A program made the translations under genes and the position numbers. Below, in pieces: positions 1-6,286 of a DNA stretch of 6,799 nt. The notes below the pieces were generated by a model. It ran no database searches, was not told the origin of the DNA, and worked only from the letters and a program-made list of their open reading frames with translations. Each line of letters starts with the position of its first letter. The stretch's first letter is position 1. The DNA is from Chitinophagaceae bacterium (GTDB taxonomy: Bacteria > Bacteroidota > Bacteroidia > Chitinophagales > Chitinophagaceae): positions 1 to 6,799 of the forward strand of contig PMUF01000150.1 in NCBI GenBank assembly GCA_003167015.1. The letters run 5' to 3'.

Positions 1-573
1 CAGGGAAAACGCCAGCACGGCATAAGGCAGCATACCGATATAGAGGAAATAAGTTCCGAAGATGGCAGTGGACAAAAGGCCGAGGCTTCCTGCCAGTCCG
101 TCTATTCCATCGATGAGGTTAAAGGAATTGATGACAACGATCACGGCAAAATAGGTCAGCAGGAGGCTAAACATTTCGGGCAGCTGATAAATTCCCAGGA
201 AGCCATTCATGCTCCTGATCTGGATATTACCATAGTAGATGACGATAAATGCGGCCAGCACCTGGCCAATGAACTTCTTAATGGGGGAAATGATGAGAAT
301 ATCGTCTTTGAGACCCAAGAAAAAAATGACGAAAGAGGCAGCTATAAAATATTGAATTTCAGCGTATTGTCCAAAGTGAATGGTCAGGAGACAGCCGAAG
401 ATGAAGCCGGCGAAAATACCGAGTCCGCCGAGCGGGGTGATGGGGAAATGATGCACTTTCCGGGCATCAGGCATATCGAACAGCTTTTTCATTTCAGCCA
501 CATTGATCACGGCTGGAATGGCAAGAAATGTAATGGTAAAAGAAATAGCTACAGAAAGTAGTACGTCAAACAT
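1..573 (-). CDS. WecA/TagO-type polyprenyl-phosphate GlcNAc-1-phosphate transferase, N-terminal part (truncated by window edge)
   Basis: This is an open frame of 191 codons on the minus strand that starts at the ATG 573-571 and runs off the window, so the C-terminal part is missing. The family is a set of multi-pass inner-membrane enzymes that move a sugar-1-phosphate from a UDP-sugar to undecaprenyl phosphate, the first membrane step of O-antigen, capsule or teichoic-acid-like glycans. Visible family motifs are the cytoplasmic stretch KLFDMPDARKVHH (about residues 30-42) followed by PLGG, the metal/catalytic pair LGLKDD with D90 and D91, and NSFNLIDGIDGLAG at 149-162. The motif NSFNLIDG fits the WecA/TagO branch better than MraY, whose usual form is NAVNLTDG. 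Hydrophobic segments lie at about 4-24, 49-66, 74-88, 100-115 and 136-150. It is divergent from the transketolase gene. The exact sugar substrate cannot be told. Confidence 0.9.
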   Translation of the reverse strand, partial: MFDVLLSVAISFTITFLAIPAVINVAEMKKLFDMPDARKVHHFPITPLGGLGIFAGFIFGCLLTIHFGQYAEIQYFIAASFVIFFLGLKDDILIISPIKKFIGQVLAAFIVIYYGNIQIRSMNGFLGIYQLPEMFSLLLTYFAVIVVINSFNLIDGIDGLAGSLGLLSTAIFGTYFLYIGMLPYAVLAFSL

Positions 574-592
574 CCGCCTTTTTTTTCGTGAA

Positions 593-600
593 CAAAAATA
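593..600 (-). promoter_or_regulatory. Bacteroidota -7 element upstream of the WecA-like gene
   Basis: On the minus strand this reads TATTTTTG, a full match to the TAnnTTTG -7 consensus of the Bacteroidota primary sigma factor. Transcription would start near 586, giving a leader of only about a dozen bases before the ATG at 573. I do not see a well-spaced -33 TTG. An eight-A run (579-586 read on the minus strand) and GGCGG immediately precede the ATG, but the GGCGG abuts the start and is too close to be a normal Shine-Dalgarno site. Confidence 0.45.
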
Positions 601-657
601 TATTCTTTTTTCTAATAATGCCAGTAAATAACAATTACCTAATATTTTGAAACTTCT

Positions 658-693
658 GCAAGTTTTGCGAGTTTTGCAAGTTTTGTGAATTTC
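658..693 (+). repeat. Four-unit 9-bp tandem repeat in the divergent intergenic region
   Basis: Units read GCAAGTTTT, GCGAGTTTT, GCAAGTTTT and the decayed GTGAATTTC. The first and third are identical and the second differs at one base. A 6-bp inverted repeat (AAACTT at 650-655, AAGTTT at 660-665) overlaps the left edge. It sits between the two divergent -7 elements, so it could be a regulator-binding cluster or simple slippage. The intergenic region 574-850 otherwise holds only the two predicted promoters; no RNA gene or riboswitch was recognised. Confidence 0.5.
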
Positions 694-815
694 GGCAACT
701 TATAGGCCCGGTTTTGCGGGTGGGTTGATGACAAGGGGGAAGTAGCTCCAGGGAATGACAGAGGATCCTAAGCCGAAAGATAGTACAAAAGTTTAAAGAA
801 GCCAAACAAAACCAC

Positions 816-823
816 TAGATTTG
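816..823 (+). promoter_or_regulatory. Bacteroidota -7 element for the transketolase gene
   Basis: TAGATTTG matches the TAnnTTTG consensus exactly. It predicts a transcription start near 830 and a leader of about 20 bases before the ATG at 851. This placement also argues against initiation at the in-frame TTG at 821, which would lie inside the promoter. The -33 region has only a weak TTT (792-794). Confidence 0.5.
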
Positions 824-850
824 TTACCCAGAAACAATAAACAGTATCAA

Positions 851-1684
851 ATGGCTGAGTTAAAAGCAATCGCTTCGCAAATCAGGCGAGACATCGTAAG
901 AATGGTCCATGGCGCTCAGAGCGGGCATCCGGGAGGATCTCTCGGTTGTGCCGACTTTTTTACTGCGCTATATTTCAAGGTACTTACGCACGATCCTCAT
1001 TTCCACATGGATGGGAAAAATGAAGATATTTTCTTCCTGTCTAACGGTCATATTTCCCCCGTATTTTATTCTGCCCTCGCAAGGTCAGGATATTTCGACA
1101 TCAAAGAGCTTTCCAGTTTCCGCAAGATCAATTCCCGTTTGCAGGGTCATCCGACCACTCATGAGCATCTTCCGGGTATCCGGGTGGCCAGCGGTTCACT
1201 GGGCCAGGGAATGAGCGTCGCCATTGGCGCCGCGCTAAGCAAAAAACTCAATAACGATAAAAATATTGTGTATTCGCTACATGGTGACGGAGAGTTGGAT
1301 GAAGGCCAGAATTGGGAGGCGATCATGTTCGCTGCTGCCCATAAAGTGGACAACCTGATCTCCACGGTCGACTGGAATGGCCAGCAGATCGACGGGACGA
1401 CGAAATCGGTGATGGACCTGGGAAATATTCATGCGAAATTCGACGCTTTTGGCTGGACGACGCTGGAAACGAACGGGAATGATATGGATGAAGTCATCGC
1501 GACGCTGGATAAGGCAAGGAGCCTGACCGGGCAAGGCAAGCCTATTGCCATCATGATGCATACTGTCATGGGTAAAGGGGTGGATTTCATGGAAAATGAT
1601 CACCACTGGCATGGCGTGGCGCCTAATGACGAGCAATTGGCGAAGGCGCTGGCACAGTTGCCGGAGACGCTGGGGGATTATTAA
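851..1684 (+). CDS. Transketolase, N-terminal (thiamine-diphosphate-binding) subunit of a split enzyme
   Basis: The product has 277 residues and covers only the first half of a classical transketolase (about 660 residues). Split transketolases are known in Bacteroidota, archaea and others, where this half binds the pyrophosphate of thiamine diphosphate and pairs with a separate pyrimidine-binding half. The enzyme moves two-carbon ketol units between sugar phosphates in the cytosolic pentose phosphate pathway. Visible motifs are GHPGGSLG (25-32), SNGH with H67, LQGHPT (97-102), GSLGQG (115-120), the ThDP/Mg signature GDGELDEGQNWEA starting at G145 and ending in VDWNGQQIDG (173-182), and the late WHG (253-255). 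The start at 851 is chosen because MAELKAIASQ begins the family homology; upstream codons to a TTG at 821 overlap the promoter. No partner half follows: the next gene is convergent and shares the TTAA stop. Confidence 0.93.
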   Translation: MAELKAIASQIRRDIVRMVHGAQSGHPGGSLGCADFFTALYFKVLTHDPHFHMDGKNEDIFFLSNGHISPVFYSALARSGYFDIKELSSFRKINSRLQGHPTTHEHLPGIRVASGSLGQGMSVAIGAALSKKLNNDKNIVYSLHGDGELDEGQNWEAIMFAAAHKVDNLISTVDWNGQQIDGTTKSVMDLGNIHAKFDAFGWTTLETNGNDMDEVIATLDKARSLTGQGKPIAIMMHTVMGKGVDFMENDHHWHGVAPNDEQLAKALAQLPETLGDY

Positions 1685-2901
1685 GTGCGGAGTTCGATGG
1701 GCTGGGCCGCCGCTTTGCGCGCGGGCAGCCAGGAGGCCAGGAGCGCCACGATAAGAATAGTGGTAAATACCAGCAGGAAATCCGTCGGGACCATTTTGAC
1801 AGGATAATAATCGATCAGGAAGGACCCTCCCTGGAGGGGAATCAGTTTGAATTTCAACTGTAATTCGCATATAAGGGCCGCGAGCAGAATACCGGCCATA
1901 CCGCCCATCACGGCGAGGAGTATCCCCTCACTGAGAAATATTTTCTGGACGAGCCCATTGGAGGCGCCGAGCGCCTTGAGCACGTGGATGTCTTTTTGCT
2001 TGTCCCAGACCAGCATAGTGAGAGCGCCTACCATATTGAAAGCGGCTACTACGAGGATGAGCGTCAGGATGATATAGATGACCCATTTTTCGGTGCCCAT
2101 TACACTGTACAGCTTTTGGTTCTGCTGGTACCGGGTCTGTATCTGATAATCTTTGCCTAGGAGCTCTAGCAGGGCCTGCTGCACTTCGGTAACGCGGGCG
2201 GGATCGGTCACGGCCAGCTCTACTCCGCCATATTCATCGGGTTGGAGGCCCAGCATGCGTTTGACGAATTCAAGGTTGGTGATGACATAATGCCCGTCGA
2301 AGTCCTGCTGGATGACAAATACGCCTGCCGTCGTGATCTCTGAATGATTATAGGAGGCCAGCGGATCGACGGTATAGCTGGGGCCGCCTTTTCGAAAACT
2401 ATACACATCCAGCGGCGCGGACAGATCGGCTTCTACGCCAAGACTATATTCGATCCCGGAACCCAGGACGGCCAATGGCTGATCGGCAGTGCCGGTCTCA
2501 AATTTCCCCCGGACGATTTTACCGGCTACGCCGGAAACTTTTGTAAAGTTGCTATCGACTCCTTTGAGATAGGGCGATGCGACGTTATCTCCATTCTCTA
2601 TTACGGCCTGCTCTTCGACCACCAGGGATAAGGCGCGTACGCCATTCACGGCGCGCAACTGTTGTAATTGCCGGTCGTTGAGGATCAGGGTCTTGCCGCT
2701 GGAGGGGGTTATTTTGAGATCGGGATAGAAGCTGCTATACAAGGATTTCACGAGGTCTTCGAAACCGTTGAAGACGCTAAGCACCAAAATGAGTGCGGCG
2801 GCGCCGACGACAATGGCGCTCATGCTGACCCAGGCGATGATATTGATCGCATTGGTGGACTTCTTTGCGCGGAAATAACGCCATGCGAACAGGATGTTCA
2901 T
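1681..2901 (-). CDS. LolC/LolE-type ABC transporter permease (FtsX-like, lipoprotein release)
   Basis: The 406-residue product has the layout and length of LolC/LolE: a short cytoplasmic N-terminus beginning MNILFAWRYFRAKKS, a first membrane helix at about 22-45, a periplasmic MacB-type domain at about 48-268, then three helices at about 272-298, 316-345 and 371-393 forming the FtsX domain. The segment WDKQKDIHVLKALGAS (299-314) is the typical coupling region that contacts the ATPase. Family members extract lipoproteins from the inner membrane for transfer towards the outer membrane. The ATPase (LolD-like) is not in the window. The ATG at 2901 overlaps the rbfA stop as ATGA, and GGAGGAGGG sits six bases upstream, so the longer frame back to 3060, which runs antiparallel-free through rbfA, is not needed. 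Assignment to LolC versus LolE, or to a homodimeric form, is not possible from sequence alone. Confidence 0.88.
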   Translation of the reverse strand: MNILFAWRYFRAKKSTNAINIIAWVSMSAIVVGAAALILVLSVFNGFEDLVKSLYSSFYPDLKITPSSGKTLILNDRQLQQLRAVNGVRALSLVVEEQAVIENGDNVASPYLKGVDSNFTKVSGVAGKIVRGKFETGTADQPLAVLGSGIEYSLGVEADLSAPLDVYSFRKGGPSYTVDPLASYNHSEITTAGVFVIQQDFDGHYVITNLEFVKRMLGLQPDEYGGVELAVTDPARVTEVQQALLELLGKDYQIQTRYQQNQKLYSVMGTEKWVIYIILTLILVVAAFNMVGALTMLVWDKQKDIHVLKALGASNGLVQKIFLSEGILLAVMGGMAGILLAALICELQLKFKLIPLQGGSFLIDYYPVKMVPTDFLLVFTTILIVALLASWLPARKAAAQPIELRT

Positions 2902-3275
2902 GCGCCGCCCTCCTCCGGAGGTTTCTCTTCTTTGAGTTTGCGGAACAGGGCGTCCATCCGGTCGGCATGGTCGAGGGTATCGTCGTGGAAATATTGCAAT
3001 ATGGGGATCCGGCGCAACTGGTGTTTGACGTGTTCGGCCAGGTCCCGTTTGATCTCCCAACTCCGGTCTTCGATCTTTTTCATGACGGCAGCCGTATCCT
3101 TTACCTGGAAAAGGCTGAGGTATACCCTGGCTTCCAGGAGGTCGGGCGTCACTTTTACGGCGGTAAGGGAAATGAGTCCCCCATCTATCATGCTGAGTCC
3201 CAGGCGTTGGAAGATACCACTCAACTCCTGCATCAGCAGGGCGCTTACCTGTTTCTGTCTTTTACCTTCTTGCAT
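2898..3275 (-). CDS. rbfA: 30S ribosome-binding factor A
   Basis: The 125-residue product has the size and composition of RbfA, a single KH-fold protein that binds immature 30S subunits near the 5' end of 16S rRNA, supports late processing and matters in the cold. Sequence support is the N-terminal helix MQEGKRQKQVSALLMQELSG, the strand LEARVYLSLF (47-56) and the C-terminal KH part LRRIPILQYFHDDTLDHADRM (87-107), which matches the family pattern LRxxPxLxFxxDxSxxxxxxi. The start at 3275 is preferred because it corresponds to the usual N-terminus. In-frame ATG 3305 and TTG 3326 would add 10 or 17 residues of no family character, although the 3305 start cannot be fully excluded. It is first in a two-gene operon with the permease, overlapping by four bases. 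The Pro/Glu-rich last residues also encode the downstream ribosome-binding site. Confidence 0.92.
   Translation of the reverse strand: MQEGKRQKQVSALLMQELSGIFQRLGLSMIDGGLISLTAVKVTPDLLEARVYLSLFQVKDTAAVMKKIEDRSWEIKRDLAEHVKHQLRRIPILQYFHDDTLDHADRMDALFRKLKEEKPPEEGGA
2908..2916 (-). promoter_or_regulatory. Strong Shine-Dalgarno site that fixes the permease start
   Basis: On the minus strand this reads GGAGGAGGG, six bases before the ATG at 2901. It lies inside the end of rbfA (codons for the Pro/Glu/Gly-rich tail). It is the only well-spaced purine-rich site I see ahead of any complete gene here and supports translation restart at the ATGA overlap. Confidence 0.55.
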
Positions 3276-3334
3276 ATTAACTTGTACAGTCAGCGACTTT
3301 AACATAAAACCCGAGCCGCGAAGCAATTATACGC

Positions 3335-3342
3335 TAACTTTA
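3335..3342 (+). promoter_or_regulatory. Possible -7 element for the ABC exporter
   Basis: TAACTTTA matches TAnnTTTG except for the last base. It would place the transcription start near 3349 and give a leader of about 17 bases. It lies six bases from the minus-strand -7 element, so the two divergent promoters would be interleaved. The match is imperfect and has no clear -33 partner. Confidence 0.25.
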
Positions 3343-3347
3343 CCCCC

Positions 3348-3355
3348 CAAATCTA
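3348..3355 (-). promoter_or_regulatory. Bacteroidota -7 element for the rbfA-permease operon
   Basis: The minus strand reads TAGATTTG, an exact TAnnTTTG match and identical to the element ahead of the transketolase gene. The start of transcription would be near 3341, leaving a leader of about 65 bases to the preferred ATG at 3275, or about 35 bases to the alternative at 3305. No clear -33 element was seen. Confidence 0.45.
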
Positions 3356-3365
3356 CGGCAACGGC

Positions 3366-5180
3366 ATGAAGAAATTCTCGGTGATTTTTCAATATTTGTC
3401 CAGGTACAGGGGTAAGTTGGTGGTATACATGGTTTTTAATGTGCTTTCCATCATATTCGGGCTGATTTCATTGGGTATGCTAAGCCCTTTTCTCGATATC
3501 CTTTTTAACAATGCTCCTTCCGGTACCCCGCCGGCAACGATCAATACCCATGCGATCGGGGGACTGAAAGATGTGCTGCTGCATGTGGCGCAAAGGTATG
3601 ACAAGCCGACCCTGCTGATCGTCATCTGTATATTGATTGTCATCAGCACTTTCCTGAAGAATCTCTTTTATTACTGGTCCTCGTATATCTCCTCTCCTAT
3701 ACGCAGCGCGACGATCACTTTCCTGCGCAATGATGTCTATGCCAAGATACTTGCCTTACCGATCGGCTATTTTACGGAAAGAAGGAAGGGCGACCTTATT
3801 TCGCGGATGACCAATGACATTTACGAGATCGAGTCTTCCGTCGTCAGTACGCTGGAGGGGTTGATCAAGGACCCGTTGACGATCATCGGCTACCTGGCGT
3901 ATATGATCTATCTGAGTCCTACTTTGTCGCTATTCCTGCTGATCCTGCTGCCATTGACCGGTTTTATGATCGGCCGTATCAGCCGGACCCTGAAACGCCA
4001 GTCGCAGGATGCCGCCGTGCGGCTGGGCGAGAGCCTGTCGGTGCTCGATGAAACGCTAAGCGGAATCCGGATCATCAAGGGTTTTGGAGCCGAGGCGCTG
4101 ATGAAGCTGAAATTCTTCAAGATCAATGACAGCCTGTTCCATATCCGCAACAAGATGAATGCGCGGCGTGACCTGGCCAGCCCCCTGACTGAGACACTGG
4201 GGGTAATCATCCTGACCATTATCCTGTACTTCGGCGGCATGTTGATATTCCGCAACGGCGGCAAGGGTTTCTCGGGTGGTGACCTCATCGCCTATATAGC
4301 CGTGTTCGCGATGCTGATCAACCCCGCCAAGACGCTATCCACTTCAATCTTCAATATCCAACGTGGGGCGGCCGCGATGACGCGGGTAGAAGACCTGCTG
4401 AACGCGCCGGTCAGCATTCAAGACGATCCGAATGCGAAAAAGCTGGAGACGTTCCAGACCCAGATCGAATTCCGCCATGTCAGCTTCTCCTACGACGACG
4501 CCGGTATCCTGGATGATATCAACCTGGTGATCGAAAAAGGGAAGACGGTGGCGCTGGTGGGTAGTTCAGGCGCAGGCAAGTCTACGATGGCGGACCTGGT
4601 GCCCCGATTCCATGACGTGATGGGAGGTGAGCTGCTGATCGACGGGATCAATATCAGGGATTACTCGCTGAAATCGGTGCGGGAGCAGATGAGCATCGTT
4701 ACGCAGGAGCCGATCCTTTTCAACGATACTATTGCGGCAAACATTTCGCTCGGCAAGCCGGATGCTACTTTGGAAGAGATAGAGCGTGCGGCAATGATCG
4801 CCAATGCGCATAATTTTATCGTCCAGAAAGAGGATGGTTACAAGACCAATATCGGCGACCGGGGCAGCAAATTAAGCGGCGGCGAACGGCAGCGACTGAC
4901 GATAGCCCGGGCCGTGCTGAAGAATCCGCCGATCCTGATCCTGGACGAAGCCACTTCTTCCCTGGATACGGAGAGCGAACGGCTGGTACAGGATGCCATC
5001 AATAAAATGATGGAGCACCGGACGAGTATCGTGATCGCTCACCGGCTGAGCACCATCCGGCATGCCGATGAAATAGTCGTACTGCAAAAAGGGAAGATCG
5101 TGGAGCGCGGAACGCATGATGAGCTGATGCAGCAGCGGGGGTTTTATCATAAGCTGGTGGAGATGCAGGAGGTGAAGTAG
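3366..5180 (+). CDS. MsbA-like ABC exporter half-transporter (fused membrane and ATPase domains)
   Basis: The 604-residue product is a complete type IV ABC exporter subunit that would work as a homodimer in the inner membrane. Six membrane helices fall at about 18-44, 82-104, 161-182, 186-205, 269-295 and 305-325. The nucleotide-binding domain runs from about 366 to the end, with Walker A GSSGAGKST (399-407), Q-loop Q447, signature LSGGE (503-507), Walker B ILILDE (523-528), D-loop SSLD (531-534) and H-loop H559. All catalytic residues are intact, including E528. The best family guess is MsbA-type lipid A or lipid flippase because of length and domain order, but related multidrug exporters look alike and the substrate is not readable. 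There is no Shine-Dalgarno site; the ATG at 3366 begins the cytoplasmic elbow helix MKKFSVIFQYLSRYRGK. It is divergent from rbfA. Confidence 0.9.
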   Translation: MKKFSVIFQYLSRYRGKLVVYMVFNVLSIIFGLISLGMLSPFLDILFNNAPSGTPPATINTHAIGGLKDVLLHVAQRYDKPTLLIVICILIVISTFLKNLFYYWSSYISSPIRSATITFLRNDVYAKILALPIGYFTERRKGDLISRMTNDIYEIESSVVSTLEGLIKDPLTIIGYLAYMIYLSPTLSLFLLILLPLTGFMIGRISRTLKRQSQDAAVRLGESLSVLDETLSGIRIIKGFGAEALMKLKFFKINDSLFHIRNKMNARRDLASPLTETLGVIILTIILYFGGMLIFRNGGKGFSGGDLIAYIAVFAMLINPAKTLSTSIFNIQRGAAAMTRVEDLLNAPVSIQDDPNAKKLETFQTQIEFRHVSFSYDDAGILDDINLVIEKGKTVALVGSSGAGKSTMADLVPRFHDVMGGELLIDGINIRDYSLKSVREQMSIVTQEPILFNDTIAANISLGKPDATLEEIERAAMIANAHNFIVQKEDGYKTNIGDRGSKLSGGERQRLTIARAVLKNPPILILDEATSSLDTESERLVQDAINKMMEHRTSIVIAHRLSTIRHADEIVVLQKGKIVERGTHDELMQQRGFYHKLVEMQEVK

Positions 5181-5203
5181 GTGGTCTTGAGGCGACACAA
5201 ACA

Positions 5204-5224
5204 TAATCCGGTCGATCCGGATTA
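5204..5224. repeat. Perfect 8-bp inverted repeat after the ABC exporter gene
   Basis: The arms TAATCCGG (5204-5211) and CCGGATTA (5217-5224) are perfect complements separated by the five bases TCGAT. It lies 24 bases after the exporter stop and about 45 bases before the next ATG. As RNA it would form a stable hairpin, but no U-tract follows, so it is not a standard intrinsic terminator. It could be an operator, an mRNA 3'-end stabiliser or a processing site. Confidence 0.5.
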
Positions 5225-5268
5225 ATAAGCCTACCTTACAGAGACAGCTCATTCAAAAACACGCAAAA

Positions 5269-5568
5269 ATGATCTCCCTTTTCTATGTGACAATCTTTAT
5301 CCTTCCGATCGTCGCTATCCTCTCCGTCGTTTTCTACCTGCTTCTTAAACAGAATAGTCATACTGAATTATACAGCGAAGGACTGCGCGATGAAAATGAC
5401 GGCCGCTATGAAAAAGCGCTGCACAAATACGAAGATGCATTAAGCGAGATCCGCAAGCTCCGGCTGGACGACAAGTTCGGTCACAAGATTGCTGCACGGA
5501 TCAGGGTTCTCCGCACAACCATCGAATACGAAAACAATTTCCAGCACAGTCATAGCGATCCCTCATGA
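5269..5568 (+). CDS. Small membrane-anchored protein with one TPR-like repeat, function unknown
   Basis: I do not recognise a named family for this 99-residue protein. An N-terminal hydrophobic helix spans about residues 4-26 (from FYVTIF to VFYLLL) and is followed by KQN, so it is most likely a one-pass anchor with the rest in the cytoplasm; no lipobox or signal-peptidase site is seen. Residues 35-68 fit one TPR unit: Y35, G38, then GRYEKALHKYEDAL (45-58) with the usual G-x-Y-x-x-A-x-x-x-Y-x-x-A spacing. The remainder is a basic helix and a polar tail. One TPR unit usually needs partners or self-association to form a binding surface. The start at 5269 has the A-rich leader CACGCAAAA and no Shine-Dalgarno site. 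Its TGA overlaps the ATG of the next gene as ATGA, which implies cotranscription and coupled translation with the DJ-1/PfpI protein. Confidence 0.75.
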   Translation: MISLFYVTIFILPIVAILSVVFYLLLKQNSHTELYSEGLRDENDGRYEKALHKYEDALSEIRKLRLDDKFGHKIAARIRVLRTTIEYENNFQHSHSDPS

Positions 5569-6278
5569 ATATATTAATCGTCGCCACCTCGCACACCCAA
5601 TTGGGCGACACCGGACGCAAAACGGGTCTCTGGCTCGAAGAGCTTGCTTTTCCTTATTATATCTATAAAGATGCCGGTGCGACGATGGTGCTGGCCAGTC
5701 CCCAGGGCGGCCCAGTTCCACTGGACCCGAAGAGTGAATCTATCCTTGCCTCGACGCCTACCATCCGAAAATTTCAGAAAGATCCGGAAGGTATCTCGCT
5801 GTTAGCACATTCCCTGCCCCTGGCGGAGGTGAAAGCAGACGATTATGACATGGTCTATGTAGGCGGCGGCCATGGGGCTTTATGGGATTTCCCGGGCGAC
5901 CGGTCGCTTGCGTCATTACTCGACCATTTTATCGCACAGCAAAAGGTCATCGGGCTGGTCTCTCATGGCGTGGCCGCGTTACTGGCGCTACAAAATAATT
6001 CGACCGGCGAACCTCTCGTTAAAGGGCGGCATCTTACCGGCTTCAGCAACAGTGAACAAAAGGTCGTTGGATTGACGGACGTCGTACCTTTTTCACTGGA
6101 ATCAAGACTTGTAGCCGACGGGGCCATTTACACCAAGGGCGATGATTTCAGAACCCATACAGTGACAGACGGCAAAATTATCAGCGGTCAAAACCCGATA
6201 TCCTCGTTAGAGGTCAGCCGGAAAATGCTGGCGCTGCTGAAGGAGTCCACGAAGGGGGTCGTCGCCGCGCGGCCGTAA
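5565..6278 (+). CDS. DJ-1/PfpI (class I glutamine amidotransferase-like) protein lacking the catalytic cysteine
   Basis: The 237-residue product belongs to the Hsp31/YDR533C-like branch of the DJ-1/PfpI superfamily, members of which act as glyoxalase III-type enzymes, chaperones or deglycase-like proteins in the cytosol. Support comes from the family segments GLWLEELAFPYYIYKDAGA (21-39), LASPQGGPVPLDPKS (43-57), DMVYVGGGHGALWDF (95-109), LTGFSNSEQKVVGLTDVVPF (157-176) and TDGKIISGQNPISS (201-214). The usual elbow is V-C-H-x-P; here residues 130-136 read GLVSHGV, with TCT encoding Ser133 where Cys is expected. The conserved Glu (E26) and the next residue His134 are kept, and the protein has no cysteine at all. 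It may therefore have lost the thiol chemistry, or use serine as a nucleophile, or serve only in binding. It overlaps the TPR-like gene by ATGA and ends 8 bases from the convergent peptidase gene. Confidence 0.88.
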   Translation: MNILIVATSHTQLGDTGRKTGLWLEELAFPYYIYKDAGATMVLASPQGGPVPLDPKSESILASTPTIRKFQKDPEGISLLAHSLPLAEVKADDYDMVYVGGGHGALWDFPGDRSLASLLDHFIAQQKVIGLVSHGVAALLALQNNSTGEPLVKGRHLTGFSNSEQKVVGLTDVVPFSLESRLVADGAIYTKGDDFRTHTVTDGKIISGQNPISSLEVSRKMLALLKESTKGVVAARP

Positions 6279-6286
6279 GGCGCCGC

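Noticed and set aside
352..561. Plus-strand open frame of 69 codons
   Set aside because: It is antisense to the WecA-like gene, whose motifs are unmistakable, and has no features of its own.
821..850. TTG start adding ten residues to the transketolase
   Set aside because: The TTG is part of the exact TAGATTTG promoter element, and the ATG at 851 matches the usual family start.
574..850. Riboswitch or small RNA in the divergent intergenic region, such as a thiamine element for the transketolase gene
   Set aside because: The predicted transketolase leader is only about 20 bases, and no conserved riboswitch core was recognised.
1277..1870. Minus-strand open frame of 197 codons across the transketolase end
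   Set aside because: It is antisense to the clearly conserved transketolase and permease frames, has no family character, and its Arg/Pro/His-rich composition is typical of a shadow frame.
2902..3060. 53-residue N-terminal extension of the permease
   Set aside because: The extension overlaps rbfA in another frame, is Arg/Pro-rich, and the family homology begins exactly at the ATG at 2901, which has a good ribosome-binding site.
3276..3326. Upstream starts for rbfA at TTG 3326 or ATG 3305
   Set aside because: The added residues do not resemble RbfA N-termini; 3275 gives the normal length. The ATG at 3305 remains a minor possibility.
2668..3369. Plus-strand open frame of 233 codons over rbfA and the permease start
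   Set aside because: It is antisense to two well-supported genes and shows no recognisable domain; the conserved minus-strand proteins explain the open frame.
6264..6284. Palindromes GCCGCGCGGC and GGCGCC at the convergent junction, considered as a terminator
   Set aside because: They are short, GC-only, partly within the end of the DJ-1-like coding frame and not followed by a T-run on either strand; no terminator can be claimed.
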